In this document: one piece after another, positions 1 through 12,615 of the stretch
How positions within the stretch are numbered: position 1 is the stretch's first letter
Layout of the letters: the number at the start of each line of letters is the position of its first letter
Origin: Castanea sativa
Lineage: Eukaryota; Streptophyta; Magnoliopsida; Fagales; Fagaceae
Reading direction: 5' to 3'
DNA length: 64,000 nt
NCBI RefSeq assembly: GCF_040712315.1
Contig: NC_134013.1
Span: 8,591,001 to 8,655,000, forward strand
The notes under the pieces: generated by a model
Database searches by the model: none
Seen by the model: only the letters and a program-made list of their open reading frames with translations
Told to the model about the DNA's origin: nothing
Translations under genes and position numbers: made by a program

Positions 1-1180
1 CAACCCATTCAGGAACTATGTACCCAAGATTGTAGTGTGGACAGGGCTCTTCATTTTACATTGCTCCATTGCTGAATATGTATGGTTGAGCACTAACCAA
101 AAATACACTCTTGAATCCAATTCCTATAAAGTATAAAATAAGCTAATTAGAGCCACAACATTACATATCCTGCCCAACCAATAGCTTAAAGGAAAAATAA
201 AAAATCAGTTTTATCTAATTCTAATAGGTTCATACTTCCAACAGCTTACTTGAGTATTATTATCTAGTAATCAACATTAAAATTGTGCATATAACCATAG
301 TAAGGTTGGCATAGAAGTGATTTGAGTAGAAATGAAGTAAAATTGAAGCTAAGACATAAGAGAGGTTAACTGCTGCAAAATCAAATTCCAAGCAACATAA
401 GAGAGGTTAACTAAGTGGCCCTCATGTCCAAGTGGCAATAATTGTGGATGGGTGAAAATACTACATCCATGAATATAAAGAACACTTCGAAATACAATAA
501 TAAACAACCACCAATCACACATTTACCACCTTTTTAACATCAAAATAAGCCTAAAAAACAAACACAAAATCATCTAACCAAATGTTGTCCTCACCACATA
601 TATCTCAGATTCACTTTGCACATTGTAGTGCATGTATACGCAGGTGCCAAAATGATTATACCACTAATCTTGATCATATCTAAGCAAAAAATATAACTTC
701 TAGCATGATCTAGAAACTAAAATGACTTACGAATCAAAGTTACATGTTTATGCCTTGTTCCTGATACTTAAAGAATTTACATGATAACAATCGCATGTCC
801 AGGATTGAGTCTTGATGATTAAAGTAAGTTTTTCTCAGGGAAATAGGCAAGTTTCATGAAAAGACCATGCTCAAATTTTTTAAAATGGAAAAAACAAAAT
901 TTCATTGGGGCATTTGATCAAACAGTTGGAGCACAAAAGGAATGAGCCCAAGTTGTGAAATCTATTGGCCATGAATTCCTAATTACCCAATACAAAAATC
1001 ACTCAAGATACACTATTTTATCAAGGACTTAACTATAATTATCAAATAGATCAACATGATTATCAAAGGGAATCAAAGAAAAGCAAATAATTAAAAAATC
1101 AAGAACACCTATGGCAGAACATTTTATTTTATGGGGCAAGAAAATCCTAGAATTTCATCTGGTCAAAAAGAAAGGGAAAG
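1..1180. other. AT-rich non-coding DNA, no gene seen
   Basis: No open frame with protein-like composition was found on either strand. A possible minus-strand splice donor (CACTAG followed by GTGAGCC, around 1188-1196) faces leftward. This stretch could therefore be an intron of a minus-strand transcript whose first, mostly non-coding exon lies at about 1190-1330. That is inference from a single splice-like site. Confidence 0.25.
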
Positions 1181-1625
1181 TGGCTCACCTAGTGCGGCGA
1201 TGAGTGGGTAGTGCCCAAGTCTCCATTGTTGCCGAGTGGGAAGTCAGAGATGATGACCCAACTTCGGCAGAAAAAATCTTGTTTGGCATTGGGGGAAAAT
1301 GACCCACAACCCATCGAAGACAATTGTGAATTTTCTCTCAACAAGGTTCGACTTCACACAGAACACATAGAGTCAGAACTTCTAAACGCATTCACATAGA
1401 GCACACAGAGTCAGACCAGAAAAGAAAAGAAAAAAAAAACAGAGCACTCACAACAGAAAAGAAAGGAAAAATAGAAACAGAGTACTCACAAATAGAAACA
1501 GTTCAGCTTGGTTTTTTTTTTTTTTTTTTTCTGCCGACAACATGTAGAGGTGGAAGTGGAGGAGCAATGGAGGAGGAGATAGATAGAGAGAAATGCAGGT
1601 TTAGAAAAGAGAAAGAGAGACTAAG

Positions 1626-1675
1626 AGGGCGTTTGGATAGCACTTTTTTGCGTCCACGTCCGCGTTTTGGCTTCT

Positions 1676-1708
<33 letters not shown>

Positions 1709-1894
1709 CCAGCCACATATATTGACTTTCAGCTATGAACAATACACAAAATTACTGTTTATGGGTCCCACAAATTTCACTTTTCAACAACTTTTTCATT
1801 AAAAATGGGTCCCACAATACTATTCACACATTTAAAAATTATTTTGCTACAGTGTTTTCAGTTTCAGCAAAATAAGTTCTATCCAAACAGACCC
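1626..1894 (+). mobile_element. MITE, family M1, copy 1
   Basis: The element starts GGGCGTTTGGATAG and ends CTATCCAAACAGACCC, so the two ends are near-inverted repeats. A CTAAG direct repeat flanks it. It carries a T-rich tract near 1680-1705 and a TGGGTCCCACAA-type interior. A second copy lies inverted at 21455-21704 with the same ends and the same interior. Non-autonomous, with no coding capacity; superfamily not fixed from the sequence. Confidence 0.75.
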
Positions 1895-2870
1895 TAAGGG
1901 AGAGACAAATGTGAGAGAGAGAGAGAGAGAGAGAGTGTGTGTCAGGCGTATATATATATATCAAATTGATGGCTTTTTCCAAAAAAAGTGTTCAACGAGT
2001 ACTAGTAATGGGATACTGGAAGAACCTAAACCTTCATAAAAAGTCTCAACCCCAATCCCTGGGATGGTACTCGTAAAAATCAACAATGTGTATTCTGTGT
2101 GTGTGGTGGTAAAGGCCCATCAAAATTCTTTTTCATCAAGTATGAAAAAACCAATTTTTCGTCAATAGGGTAAAACCCAAACCTGGGTGGAAAAGAAGTA
2201 AAATACAATTAATAATGTGCACTAATTTGCCATAACAAAGAGGAGGCTTAATGAGATCGATTATGTTGATAGAGTAGCAATTGCTTGATATTGTGAAAAT
2301 AAATATTTTTCATTAGTTAATTGTATATAACGGAAAATTTTATAATAAAATTGGACAAAAAATCTAAATTGAATAAATTTGAAATTTAGACTTAATTAGA
2401 GGAATAAAATGCATTTTAGCCTTAAAAAAAATAAAACTTTTAATAATAAAAACGTACTATGATACACGTTATTTGGTGTATTCTCTCATTCTTCTTTAGA
2501 GTTAAGAAAAAATTAACATCATCCACAAAAAGGGCAAGATCACCTATGGCCTATGGGAACAACCAACAATCATTGGCAACACCAGAAAATCACTTCCAAT
2601 CAAATCTCATAACCAAATCAAATCACTAAACCAAGGCTACACATGGCCACACGAGACACATAAATTACCACCACTTGCCTTCATTCAGGCCGCTCTATCC
2701 ATGCCCCTCTTTAAAGTGGAGCTCAGCCACGAATTAGTGTTGGATCTTTGGTGAGAAAGTGAGTTGAAGTGTGAAGTGAGAGAGATTAGTTAAATAAAAG
2801 ATTATCAAAATAAGATATGATGATTGTACTCTCACATTTGTTAATATGCATCGGTACACAAAACATCCAT
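1895..2870. other. AT-rich intergenic DNA
   Basis: Contains a (GA)n microsatellite at about 1914-1935 and a short TA run near 1952-1960. No gene, splice-site series or mobile-element boundary could be supported here. Confidence 0.5.
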
Positions 2871-2878
2871 AAATTTAT

Positions 2879-2879
<1 letters not shown>

Positions 2880-2929
<50 letters not shown>

Positions 2930-2930
2930 T
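2880..2930. repeat. (CT)n followed by (TA)n compound microsatellite
   Basis: About 17 CT dinucleotides run directly into about 8 TA dinucleotides. Confidence 0.95.
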
Positions 2931-3943
2931 ATTGATGTCCAAATTTAAAATGTGAAATAGGTTGTATTTAAATAGGTTGTATTTGTACCACGATGTGGAA
3001 TAATAAGTGTGTGATGATATTCAATGTTAGAAAAGTAACAACAGAAAAGAAGTTTAAGAAAAAAAGAAGTGGGCTTTGGCTAGGGCCTTTCCCTAGCCTA
3101 GAAAACCCATTCCAACCCAATTCAAATCCTACCAACCCGATCCCATGTTATAAACTAATAGCAAGTTCTATTCCCAGTTGACATTTATGATTTCAGGAGT
3201 TTTAACCGTGATTTGCACCATTATGTTTGGTTTTGGATCTTCAAAATCATTCCCGCCAGAGTTCTAAATAATATTAAAGGCCGAAGTCAAAGCCTCTTGA
3301 CCCAAATATCCCACTAGTCCAACCAGAGACCACTGCAAGTTCAAATGGGACATATAAGCCCAAGTCCAACTAAATAGTTTAGAGAGAAGTCCTACAGTAC
3401 AAGATAGACTATAACCTTGTCATGACTTGCTTTTTTTTTTTTTTTTGGCTGCAATTGACACTATAAATACACACTAAGGAACAGAGTTTTCTTTTCAAAG
3501 CCTCCACTAACGAGTACTGAGGGAGGAAAAAAACAAGGAACCAAAAGACTTGAGAAACAAGCACTTAAACCCCATTTGCATGAGCTATGAGAAGTACAGT
3601 TTGACTCTTGTCTCACCCACCCAAAGGAACAACTAACAAGTTCCCTAGCAATCTCAAAAGAATGTCTAAATTCTCTTGAAAGACATTAGATCAAGTTTGG
3701 GAATCACTTTAAAAAATGATGCTTTGGAGATATCTCATTTGCGAGTTGTGTTAGACTACGGCTTCCATTTCATAAAACAAATTAGATGTGACTCATTTAA
3801 TATACTTCAAGGTCTATTAATATCTTATGGTCATTTTTAATATTGGACTTGGTACACCTTGTTTTCATTCAACTTGTGACCCAATCTAATATTGAGGTAG
3901 AGCATAGAGTTTTAAGCCTAATCCACAATGAGTGAATGTTTAC

Positions 3944-4093
3944 ATTTTTTCTTTTTTCTTTTTTCTTTTTTGAGAAAGAGGGTTTCAACTTATGGCGTCC
4001 ACTCATGATGATAGCTCTTTATCATCAAATCAAGACACCAGATCTCTTATTCAACCATCAGAAACTTTATCAATTGAGCTAACTGGAACCCAC
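3944..4093 (-). mobile_element. SINE, family S1, copy 1 (minus strand)
   Basis: Read on the minus strand, it begins with a tRNA-like head (a box A-like stretch around GTTAGCTCAATTGATAAAG) and ends in an A-rich tail, seen as T-rich 3944-3971 on the + strand. It is flanked by a 13-bp target-site duplication with one mismatch, AGTGAATGTTTAC at 3931-3943 and AGTGAATATTTAC at 4094-4106. It shares its body with the S1 copy at 7067-7226. Confidence 0.8.
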
Positions 4094-4260
4094 AGTGAAT
4101 ATTTACTTTGAATATACGGTTAGATCCCCTTCCCATTCTTAATATTTGACAAAACCCTAGATTTCATTCTTTCTAAACATTGGCATACCCTATTAAGAGA
4201 GGCTGATATTAACAGTGGCGGAGCCAAGAATTCATCATTGGGAGGCACACATAAAATTAG

Positions 4261-4262
<2 letters not shown>

Positions 4263-4318
<56 letters not shown>
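4263..4318. repeat. (TA)n microsatellite
   Basis: About 28 uninterrupted TA dinucleotides just inside the left end of the surrounding DNA transposon. Confidence 0.95.
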
Positions 4319-4322
<4 letters not shown>

Positions 4323-4525
4323 ATCCATTTTTTTATGGTCCCATGATACAATCAAGAAAAAAAGAAAATCATTAGGCACTATCAAATTAATTACATACAT
4401 ATTTCATACTATATATAAAATTTGAAATAGTAACGTGCATATAATTTTAATTATCAATGATAAATAGTATTTCAGCAACAACAAAAAATGATAATAGTAT
4501 TATATTTTAATAGGTACATATGTTA

Positions 4526-4855
4526 TATGATATATGAATTATTTTAATAAGAAATAAATATATCATAAAGAAAAGTCAAATTATAAAAAGATAAGAGGAA
4601 AAGTACTGAGGAATGAGAGAATGCTACACAAGGCAACATGGCTGCAAATTATAATCTACCCACTTGCTTTTGTAGATATTCTAGAGGTTTTATGATATAT
4701 GGATTATTTTAATAAGAAATAAATATATGATAAAGAAAAGTCAAATTATAAAAAGATAAGAGGAAAAGTACCGAGGAAGGAGAGAATGCTACACAAGGCA
4801 ACACGGCTGCAAATTACAATCTACCCACTTGTTTTTGTAGATATTCTAGAGGTTT
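4526..4855. repeat. 165-bp tandem duplication inside the transposon
   Basis: Unit 1 is 4526-4690 and unit 2 is 4691-4855, each ending CTAGAGGTTT. They differ at a few scattered positions, for example ACTGAGGAATG versus ACCGAGGAAGG. No indel was needed to align them. Confidence 0.9.
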
Positions 4856-5746
4856 TAACCACACACTCATAAACGTGGTTACTTAGGTTATTATTATTCA
4901 TGAGTCTCATTACACTTTTTGATACTATTCATGGGTCCTACTGTACTATTTCGGCTACTTTTTAGATATATATACAGTATTTTCAACAAAAAATTTTATA
5001 TTTTAACTAAATAAGCTGCTCCTAAAAAACCTCCTAGTCTACTATCTGCATTTACTATTCACACAAAAGCTTTGTTACATTGTAAATGACGGAAACTAAA
5101 GCCTAGAAGAAAGAAAAAGTGAAAGACAAAACATAAATAAAAAAGAAGAAGGTGAATGGAGCAGTTGAGAGAACAAGAGTTGAATTGCCATAGAGAGAGA
5201 GAGAGAGAGTCACTGGTGTCCTGCCATGTGATGAGCAAAATATTTGCAACTATGTGCTGGTGCGGTGAATCAAAGCTTCCAATCTTCAATCTTTCTGTTT
5301 TTGGGATACAAGTAAGCCCTAGAAGTGTTAGAGTGACAATTAAAATAAATAAATAAATTCCTTTTATTAGTTGGTGAGATATTTGTTGAAATACCCGTGT
5401 GTTCATTTTAATATTCTGAAAATGTTTAGTTATTGTATTTCTTTCTTACAAATAATTAGTATTTTGTAAAAAAATATTGAAAAATAGTTTGTAATTTTAG
5501 CATTTTTCAAATCTATCCGATCAGGAGGGACAAAATGATAAGCTTTCCTTAAAAATTTTCAAATTAGCTAAGATAACTCAAATATATATATATATATATA
5601 TATATAATTTTTTCTAAAAATTTTGGGGAGTCCAAGGCCTTCTTTGGTCCTGACGTGGTTCCACCACTAAATATTAGGTATCCTTGTGATAAATAATCCC
5701 ACTCTCATAAGAGGGTGGGCAACCCCTCTGAGAGGGAAGATATATC

Positions 5747-6295
5747 TAGGGCTGTCCATCTCACCCGCTGACCCGCCCAACTCGCCCGTACCCGACCCGC
5801 TACAGCCCGATTCGATAGCTCCGGTGGTCGAATGCGGGTTCCGAGCTCCAAAACCCGATGCCGACGGTTCGGTTTAGGTTCCATTCCTTCAAAACCCGTT
5901 TAGCCCGACCCACCCGAAGAGAGAAGGACCCCCTGCGATTTCAAGCTTTCCGGTGAGTTTTCCAACACAATTTCGCAGATTTCGGCGACCAAAACACTAG
6001 ATCCGGCGATTCTAGGCACGATTTGGGGGAAAAAGCGTCGGATTTGGCGAAATCTCCACCAGATCCGGCTAGATCGCACCGGATCTTGGACCAAACGGGA
6101 GAGATCTCATCGATTTCTATTTTTTCAATACTCTCCAGCGGGTTTCGGCCTCACCCGAAACCGCCGCTCACCCGACGGGTAAAACCCGACCCTAATACGG
6201 GTCGGTTGCGGGTCTGGCACCTCCCTACCCGATCTCTAGCGAGTCGACTGCGGGTTGGGCACAAACCCAACCCGCCCAACCTGTGGACAACCCTA
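5747..6295 (+). mobile_element. hAT-type MITE, GC-rich interior
   Basis: A 549-bp element with terminal inverted repeats TAGGGCTGTCCA and TGGACAACCCTA. It is flanked by a perfect 8-bp target-site duplication, GATATATC at 5739-5746 and 6296-6303, as expected for the hAT superfamily. The interior is strongly GC-rich with repeated ACCCG/GGGTC words, unlike the AT-rich surroundings. That base composition creates long meaningless open frames on both strands. Confidence 0.9.
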
Positions 6296-6303
6296 GATAT
6301 ATC

Positions 6304-7050
6304 ACATTGATACAACAATATATATATAAATCAAAAGTCATCTTGAAAGGATGAGCAAGAATAGGAAGGCTCGCTTGGGTTATGTGCCAAGTGCACACGT
6401 ACATGTTTACTATTGCTCATGGTGTTCAGTGGTATGTGCCTAAACCCTCATATTTATTGGTTATTTGTGTTTTAATACTAAGCATGTGTATACTTTTCAA
6501 TCCTACATTGGTATTAGACCAGACATAATAACTCTATGTGGTTCGAGGGAACTGCATCACAACATAGATATTGATAAGGATGTTAGAAATCTATGGGTAG
6601 TTGTGATACCCCAAATTATAAGGATTTGATTGTTTGAGTGTGTGTTGTTCGGGTATGTATACCGAGCTACACATTGGGTATTTTCTAAGCAGATCTTGGG
6701 TATACAAATGATTTCAAGGAACCTCAATAGCAACTTGATTAGTCATTTTTAGTCCCTTTTTTTTCTCTCCACATTTTACCAAATAAACAAATTAATTAAT
6801 TTTTATATAAAATAATAAATTTCTTTCTTTCTTTTTGACTCATCTTTTAACAAATAAAGTAAACTACAAATGCCAAACTCACTTTGGCTACTGGCTTTCT
6901 ACTTCTTCTCGAGTTCGTGGAAGAAGTTATTTAAAATTTATATGCAGTTTGCAATTTGATTAGATATCAGGAATAAAAAATAAAAAATAAAAAAGCATAT
7001 TTTTTGGTCATATCATATGTGGGAAAAATGTCCCCGAGTAAGGCAAAATG
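6304..7050. other. AT-rich intergenic DNA
   Basis: No gene or element boundary found. Around 6360-6700 the sequence is slightly richer in GC and could be an old repeat fragment, but no terminal repeat or coding remnant is visible. Confidence 0.4.
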
Positions 7051-7066
7051 AAATGTAATTGATTGG

Positions 7067-7226
7067 GTGGGTTCCAGTTAACTCCGCTGGTAAAGTTTTT
7101 GATGGTTGTATAAGAAATCCGAGATTCAATCTCCTCTTACACTAAAAACTGATTGGTGTCTTGGTCTGATAATAAAGAGCTATTATCAAAAGCGGACGCC
7201 ATAGGTTGAAACTCTATAAAAAAAAA
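7067..7226 (+). mobile_element. SINE, family S1, copy 2
   Basis: The head is tRNA-like: box A-like GTTAACTCCGCTGGTAAAG and box B-like GAGATTCAATCTC. It has a poly(A) tail. It is flanked by a perfect 15-bp target-site duplication AATGTAATTGATTGG at 7052-7066 and 7227-7241. The same family as the minus-strand copy at 3944-4093 (shared TGGTGTCTTG, AATAAAGAGCTAT and GGACGCCATA words). Confidence 0.92.
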
Positions 7227-7241
7227 AATGTAATTGATTGG

Positions 7242-8593
7242 CATTAATGAATACATCAAATATGTGGCCTTATAGATCAGCTACTCTTGAATAGGTAAAT
7301 GTGATAATGTTTAGATAGAGAATCCATTCTCATCACCCCTTCCTTTTTCTTTTTCTTTTTTCTAGTAAAAAAAAAAAAGGAAAAAAGAATAGGCAAATGT
7401 TACAATTCTTACAGACTATATGACATGTACATTGTCATTCTCAACTCTCAAGTCTCAACTGAAAATGAAGAGTGTCAATTAGAAGTGATGTGATAAGCTT
7501 GCAGTCTGTTATTGATCCTTGTCCGACATGATTGAACTCTTGTATAGTGCTTCAAATTAATAATTTTTTTGATTAGATTATTAGTGAATAAGTGCAATGA
7601 ATGTTTATATAGTGGATGCTCTATCTTCCTGTCTTTATATATATTCCTTTTCTTTGATTCCATGAATTTAACGTGTTTTCCTATGTTTTCCTATGTTTTG
7701 GACTCCTGGCATTAAAATAATTTCTCATGACTTTAAAGCTTTTCTGAGCATCAATTGGGATCAAATTCTAATAGAATCAGATGCCTCCCCATGCGTTTGG
7801 TTTTCAGTTTTCGATAAAAGCTATTTGGACTTGACTTTTTCTTTCTAATGGGTAGGTATTTGATTTGTTGGATTTTCTACTTGATATCTGTACCCTTTTT
7901 TCCTATGCATTTGTCACGTTGTTCTCTTTCGTCTTTTTCCGACTTCCCCCTATGGTTATTTATTACTCCTTTATTTTTAATTTAGGAGCATGCTAACAAG
8001 TGCCTTTAAGGTATCAGTTAATCATTTATTTTAAGAAAAATTTGATACTATTTTTATGAAAAATAAAAAAAACTGTCAAAGCATTTTTTTTTTCTTTTCC
8101 CATAAAAACTTTCTTTAAATAGTTTATTAACCAATACCCTAAGGACATTCATTAACATTTCTCTTTAATTTATTAAGGGGTCCAATCTAATGCCTTTTAC
8201 AATGCCTTCGTAAAATTGATTAAATTTTATGCTTAGTAAGTATAGGAGAAGTTACGCATACACGTGGCATATGCATTATCTTTCTTATAATATGTAAATT
8301 ATTTTCACAGTTGAGTGTAATCTATATATTGTGAGAGATAATAGTCAATTAATATGTTGAATGCATGAGATAATTACTAATAAGTAAATGACACACAAAC
8401 TTATTAAAAAGATTTGCATGTCTAATTGTGATCAACGAAACAATAAAAATTATTTAAATGATAAGTCAATGCAAAAGTGATATTACTTTAATTATAATTT
8501 GTCACTTTAATAAGTTTGTAGAAAAAAATGGTGAAAAAAATAGGATAGATAGGTCTACTAAATTTTTGTAAAATGGTATTCTCTTTCGGACTC
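7242..8593. other. AT-rich intergenic DNA
   Basis: No gene supported. Long T-rich stretches and short open frames without protein-like composition. Confidence 0.5.
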
Positions 8594-8602
8594 ACGTGTA
8601 AC

Positions 8603-9424
8603 CAAAGTTGTCAAAATCGAAATCTTACGCAAGATTGTGGGAGGTAGGTGAGATTGTGGATCGTAAAATCGGACTGTGAATTGTAAAATCCTACATTATT
8701 TGAGAAAAAAAAACACTAATATGTCAAATAATCACATAAATTATACATTTATTCTTAAAAAACAAATTATTTACATCCATTTGATATAATTACCATATAT
8801 CACTACTTCTATTTGTAAACGTCATTTAAAGATGCCAAAAACCTCAAAATGTGGCACTCTACTCTCCACTTCTATTCCCATTCCCACCTATCACCACCAT
8901 TTGTTCTCCTTTTCCTCCTATGTTACTTTACTTTCCTTTATCTCCCTCTTCTACTATTCACTTTCTCCTTCATTTCAACTCAGACTCTCTAATTATGAAC
9001 TATGAATCATCAATGGATAGAAAGAATAAAGATCTACTTCAAAAAAAATTTCACTTCTTGATATGTATTTATCTCGCTTTTACAAACATGTAGGTATCAT
9101 TTTACATGTAAGTATCATTGTTGTGGGTTTTTTTCGGTTAAATTTTTTCCTCTATTTTTTCTCGTAAACCTTAGAATAGCAAAATTGAGTCTATTGAGAT
9201 GTTATTTTTCATTTGGGTTCAACTAAGTCTTCTGTCAAGTTAAAGATAATTACAAGAAGTCAGTATCGTTCATTGTTTGGGATCGTTAGGATTGTACGAT
9301 CCTATCAATCCTGAATTATCGGAGCGATCCTACTAAAGATTCTTAAAAGATGTGGATAATTTTGGACAGGTGGAATCATAAAATCTTAGGATCGCAGGAT
9401 CCAAATCTGGATTTTGATAACCAT
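8603..9424 (+). mobile_element. Putative MULE-like non-autonomous element
   Basis: The ends CAAAGTTGTCAAAATC and GATTTTGATAACCAT form an imperfect inverted repeat. A 9-bp direct repeat with one mismatch flanks it, ACGTGTAAC at 8594-8602 and ACATGTAAC at 9425-9433. A 9-bp duplication is typical of Mutator-like elements. The subterminal DNA on both sides repeats GGATCGTAAAATC/GATTTTACGATCC-like words. The open frame at 8851-9093 inside it has no recognisable product. Confidence 0.6.
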
Positions 9425-9433
9425 ACATGTAAC

Positions 9434-10030
9434 ACAGTTATAGAAAGACAATTTTTTTTTGTGTGTGTGTAAATATGAGTGAACAATATAAAGAATGGGG
9501 AACAATATTTCTAACTAAGAGACATCAGACTAATGGTGTATCTCTCAATTAGTGAGTTGCAAAAACAATAAATAAGTCAAACAAATATGAAATCATGGAT
9601 ATAAAAATGGCTGCTTGATATGGTTGTAATTCTTAAGTAAAACTCCATTAATGAGCAAAAATTCACAGTGAAGAATTGGACTTTCAATTAATGGGAAAAT
9701 AAACTACAAATATTATTTTCTATTAAAATATCCCAATTGTAACAAATATACAGCTGAATTTTTCATATATAAATGTAAGATAAATTATATATAATTATCT
9801 TTATAATTTAGTTTGTGTTTTAAACTTTATTATGACAAAACTTACTTATAATTCTTTTTAAGTGTTGTGGTGGGTGTAGATAGATAACTAACGAATCAAG
9901 TGGATGTTAACGTGTTACTTTTTGCTCACACAATTCATTTTTAGAGGTGGGATACAAGGTCAACATTTAAATACCGAATTATATGATAGATAATGATAAT
10001 CAGATCAATTTCAAGTGTAAAGTGTATTCA
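9434..10030. other. AT-rich intergenic DNA
   Basis: Nothing recognisable was seen apart from short A/T runs. Confidence 0.5.
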
Positions 10031-10560
10031 ATGTAAAAAAGCTTTGAAACGGTTAAATGTTCGTCATGGGTTTGGTCCGAGGAAGAGGTTACAATTGGAT
10101 AATCTCTCTCTTTCTCTTCTGTTTTTCTCTCACCCAAAACCAGTCTTTATTGATCTAGATGCTTTTTGGCTTTATATAGTTAGCCAAAATGCATCTGGAC
10201 TTTACATTTTGAGAGTTAGGATCAAACTTTCCTGATACTTGCCCCATCAGAGCCTTGCTAGAAGGCTTTATATTAAGGTGTGAGCTGTGTGGGCACTGTT
10301 GATGGTTACTTTCCCATTAATGCAGTCAGCTAAGTGGTTGCAGTGCATTTAATGCGGATTGCTACTTTGTCATTGCTTTTTCTTCTCTTTCTTGTTCAAC
10401 ACCAAATTACCCTTTTCCACCCTTAGGTTGCGCCGTGCTCCCTTTAACCCTGATTCTCGGCTTTCTGAGGTTAGGTAGGCGTCCTCGGTACCCTCGCCAA
10501 TTATGGTTGCTCAACCTCTCCGTGAATTAGGTGTGTACTTTCCGAGGACATCCCACTAAT
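10030..10560. mobile_element. LTR-like fragment (boundaries uncertain)
   Basis: The base composition and repeated TCCGAGGA/CCTCGG words resemble the better defined LTRs at 12616, 34645, 36358 and 57942. A TTTATATAG box-like motif sits near 10173. Neither TG...CA ends nor a target-site duplication could be fixed, so this is a decayed or truncated LTR at best. Confidence 0.4.
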
Positions 10561-12080
10561 ATTTCCCAAGGTTTACTTCCTCAGAACCACAAGTGTTGTA
10601 TTTTAGATTTTCCTTATAATCATTATCAAAAAAATAAAATCCATCCAATTAAATTCAACTATATTTATATTAACCAATGCAATAAAAAGTTTTTTTTTAA
10701 AGTCAAATTCAATCAATTTTTTGTTTGTTTATTACCCGCAGTATGTGCAAAATACAAGCTGCCCAAATACTCTAAAAATGTGACAGTCGAAATCACGTTT
10801 TGGGTGTATTTTTGCAGTGTAAAACACAGTCTGCTAATTTTACCCAATTGTTTATACTTTATATAGCCAATGGCATCACCGAGCCGTGAATACCAGGTCA
10901 TCGTTTGTGTTAATTATGAACTACCTAGCTAAAATGCACACGAGTTATTCCTCTTGTTATAACAGGTTCTTCGTCCCCACCTGCCTGGCGTTTTCTCTAT
11001 ACTATATTCTATTGTCTCCTTCTTTCTCAAATCATGTTTACTGCGCTCCTCCATCGTAGCCACCAAAAGTTTTTGCCTCTCCATTTATAATATTATTTTT
11101 AGTGCTCAGTGCCTATTGAATAATACAAAGCTGTGTTGGAAAAAATTCAACACTACTGTCTTTTCTAGAATGGTATAATAAATTACTTGTAACGAGAAAG
11201 AACAAAACAAAGAATAGTTAGTAAAAGCAGGTGTGATTTGACATTTTAGACTGTCTTCTACAGCCTTAGCATCCGAGGATCCCACAAAAAAAAAAAAAAT
11301 CTATTTCACATTTTTAAACAACATTTTATTAATTTTATTATCTCATTTTATAATTCACCAAATATTTTAATTTTTATTTTTATATACAGCTCATTAAAAT
11401 AATATCAACCTTCCCATCAAATAATAATTTAAATATAAAGTAAGTGAGACAAAGTGAGAGGGAGAGAGAGAGAAAAATTGAATAAAATATATTATTTTAG
11501 TTTACAAATTAACTCATAAATAGTAAGTTCTAAATATAAGAACTTACAATTCACATGTTGTTAAAAAAATTTAAGTATACATCCTTGGATGGAGCTCTTT
11601 TTTAGATGGTTAGTGGCTATTTTAGCAACTTGGGGGTTTCACACCCTCAATACTAATGCTCTAATATTTTAGACTTTCTTTTGTTACGGTGTCCTTAAAA
11701 ATTTATTAATTTATTATTTTTAAAAAATTTAATATTATTTTTATGAGAAATATAAATAGTTATTAAAAAAAATAAGTTGTTATTTTTCTTTTCTTATAGA
11801 AAAATGTTCTAAAAATAATTATTAAACCAATACTCTTAGAACATTTGTTAACTTTTCTCATTAGCAAATTATACATTTTCTTTGGTTAGTTTCAATATAA
11901 GGGTTGACTATACTAAAAACTACAGCTGACTCTACCATATAAGTAAGAGAGGCGGTCGTCTAAGACCCCCAAGTAAAAAAGGCATTTTCATTTTAAGCAA
12001 TAGAGCTATTTTTTTTCATTGTAATAGTATTAATTAAGTCCAAGCATTAGCCAATAAATAAAATAATTTTTTTTATCAAA
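10561..12080. other. AT-rich intergenic DNA
   Basis: No supported gene. The open frame at 10531-10866 is low-complexity translation with no family resemblance. Confidence 0.45.
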
Positions 12081-12082
12081 TG

Positions 12083-12260
12083 AGAAATTCTACATTCACA
12101 ATATTTTTCACAATACTTTCACAATAAATCTTAAGTGACAGATTGTTACTAGCTATTATTGATGGCTAAAAATGTAATTTCAATGATAAGTTCAAATTAA
12201 AACTAGTAACAACTTAACACTTAGGATTTATTGTGAAAAATATTGTGAATGTAGCACTTT
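12083..12260. mobile_element. MITE with long inverted ends
   Basis: The left arm (TTCTACATTCACAATATTTTTCACAAT..AAATCTTAAGTG) and the right arm (its reverse complement, CACTTAGGATTTATTGTGAAAAATATTGTGAATGTAG) pair over about 40 bp, with an extra ACTTTCACAAT in the left arm. Related sequence occurs near 24755-24910. Such stem-forming MITEs are common in plants; the target-site duplication was not resolved. Confidence 0.7.
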
Positions 12261-12615
12261 TAAAAAAAGAGTAATACTCAAAAAAATTTCACATTTTTCA
12301 TAATAGTTGAGTTGACAAACTTTTACTAGTTTTTATCTACATTCACCACTAACATTACTTTTTTACTTACCATTACTGATTTGCCACATCAACAAGTGCG
12401 AAAAGTTTTGTAATTTCTTTGCATTTATAGATTTTCTCAAAAAACAATTTTACATGGTTCATGTTAATTAATAATTTTGCATCTAAAAACAAGAGAATAG
12501 AGTTTAAGTAATATTAAATTTTTTAAAAAAAATCATATTTAATATATAAAATGCCTCAATTCATTTTTCGCCTTAGACCTCCAAATGCATCAACCTGCTT
12601 TTGCTAAAAACATGT

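Larger units (their letters stand above)
4213..5669 (+). mobile_element. Non-autonomous DNA transposon with CAGTGGCGGAGCC-type ends
   Basis: The left end is CAGTGGCGGAGCCAAG; the right end is GTGGTTCCACCACTA, an imperfect inverted repeat of it. ATATTA occurs just outside both ends, consistent with a decayed 8-bp duplication (hAT-like). The interior holds a (TA)n run (4263-4318), a 165-bp tandem duplication and no coding sequence. Open frames inside it are composition artefacts. Confidence 0.6.

Noticed and set aside
5686..6310. Open frames rich in Pro, Arg and Ser on both strands
   Set aside because: They lie within the GC-rich hAT MITE (5747-6295). Frames are open on both strands because of ACCCG repeats, with no domain or splice support.
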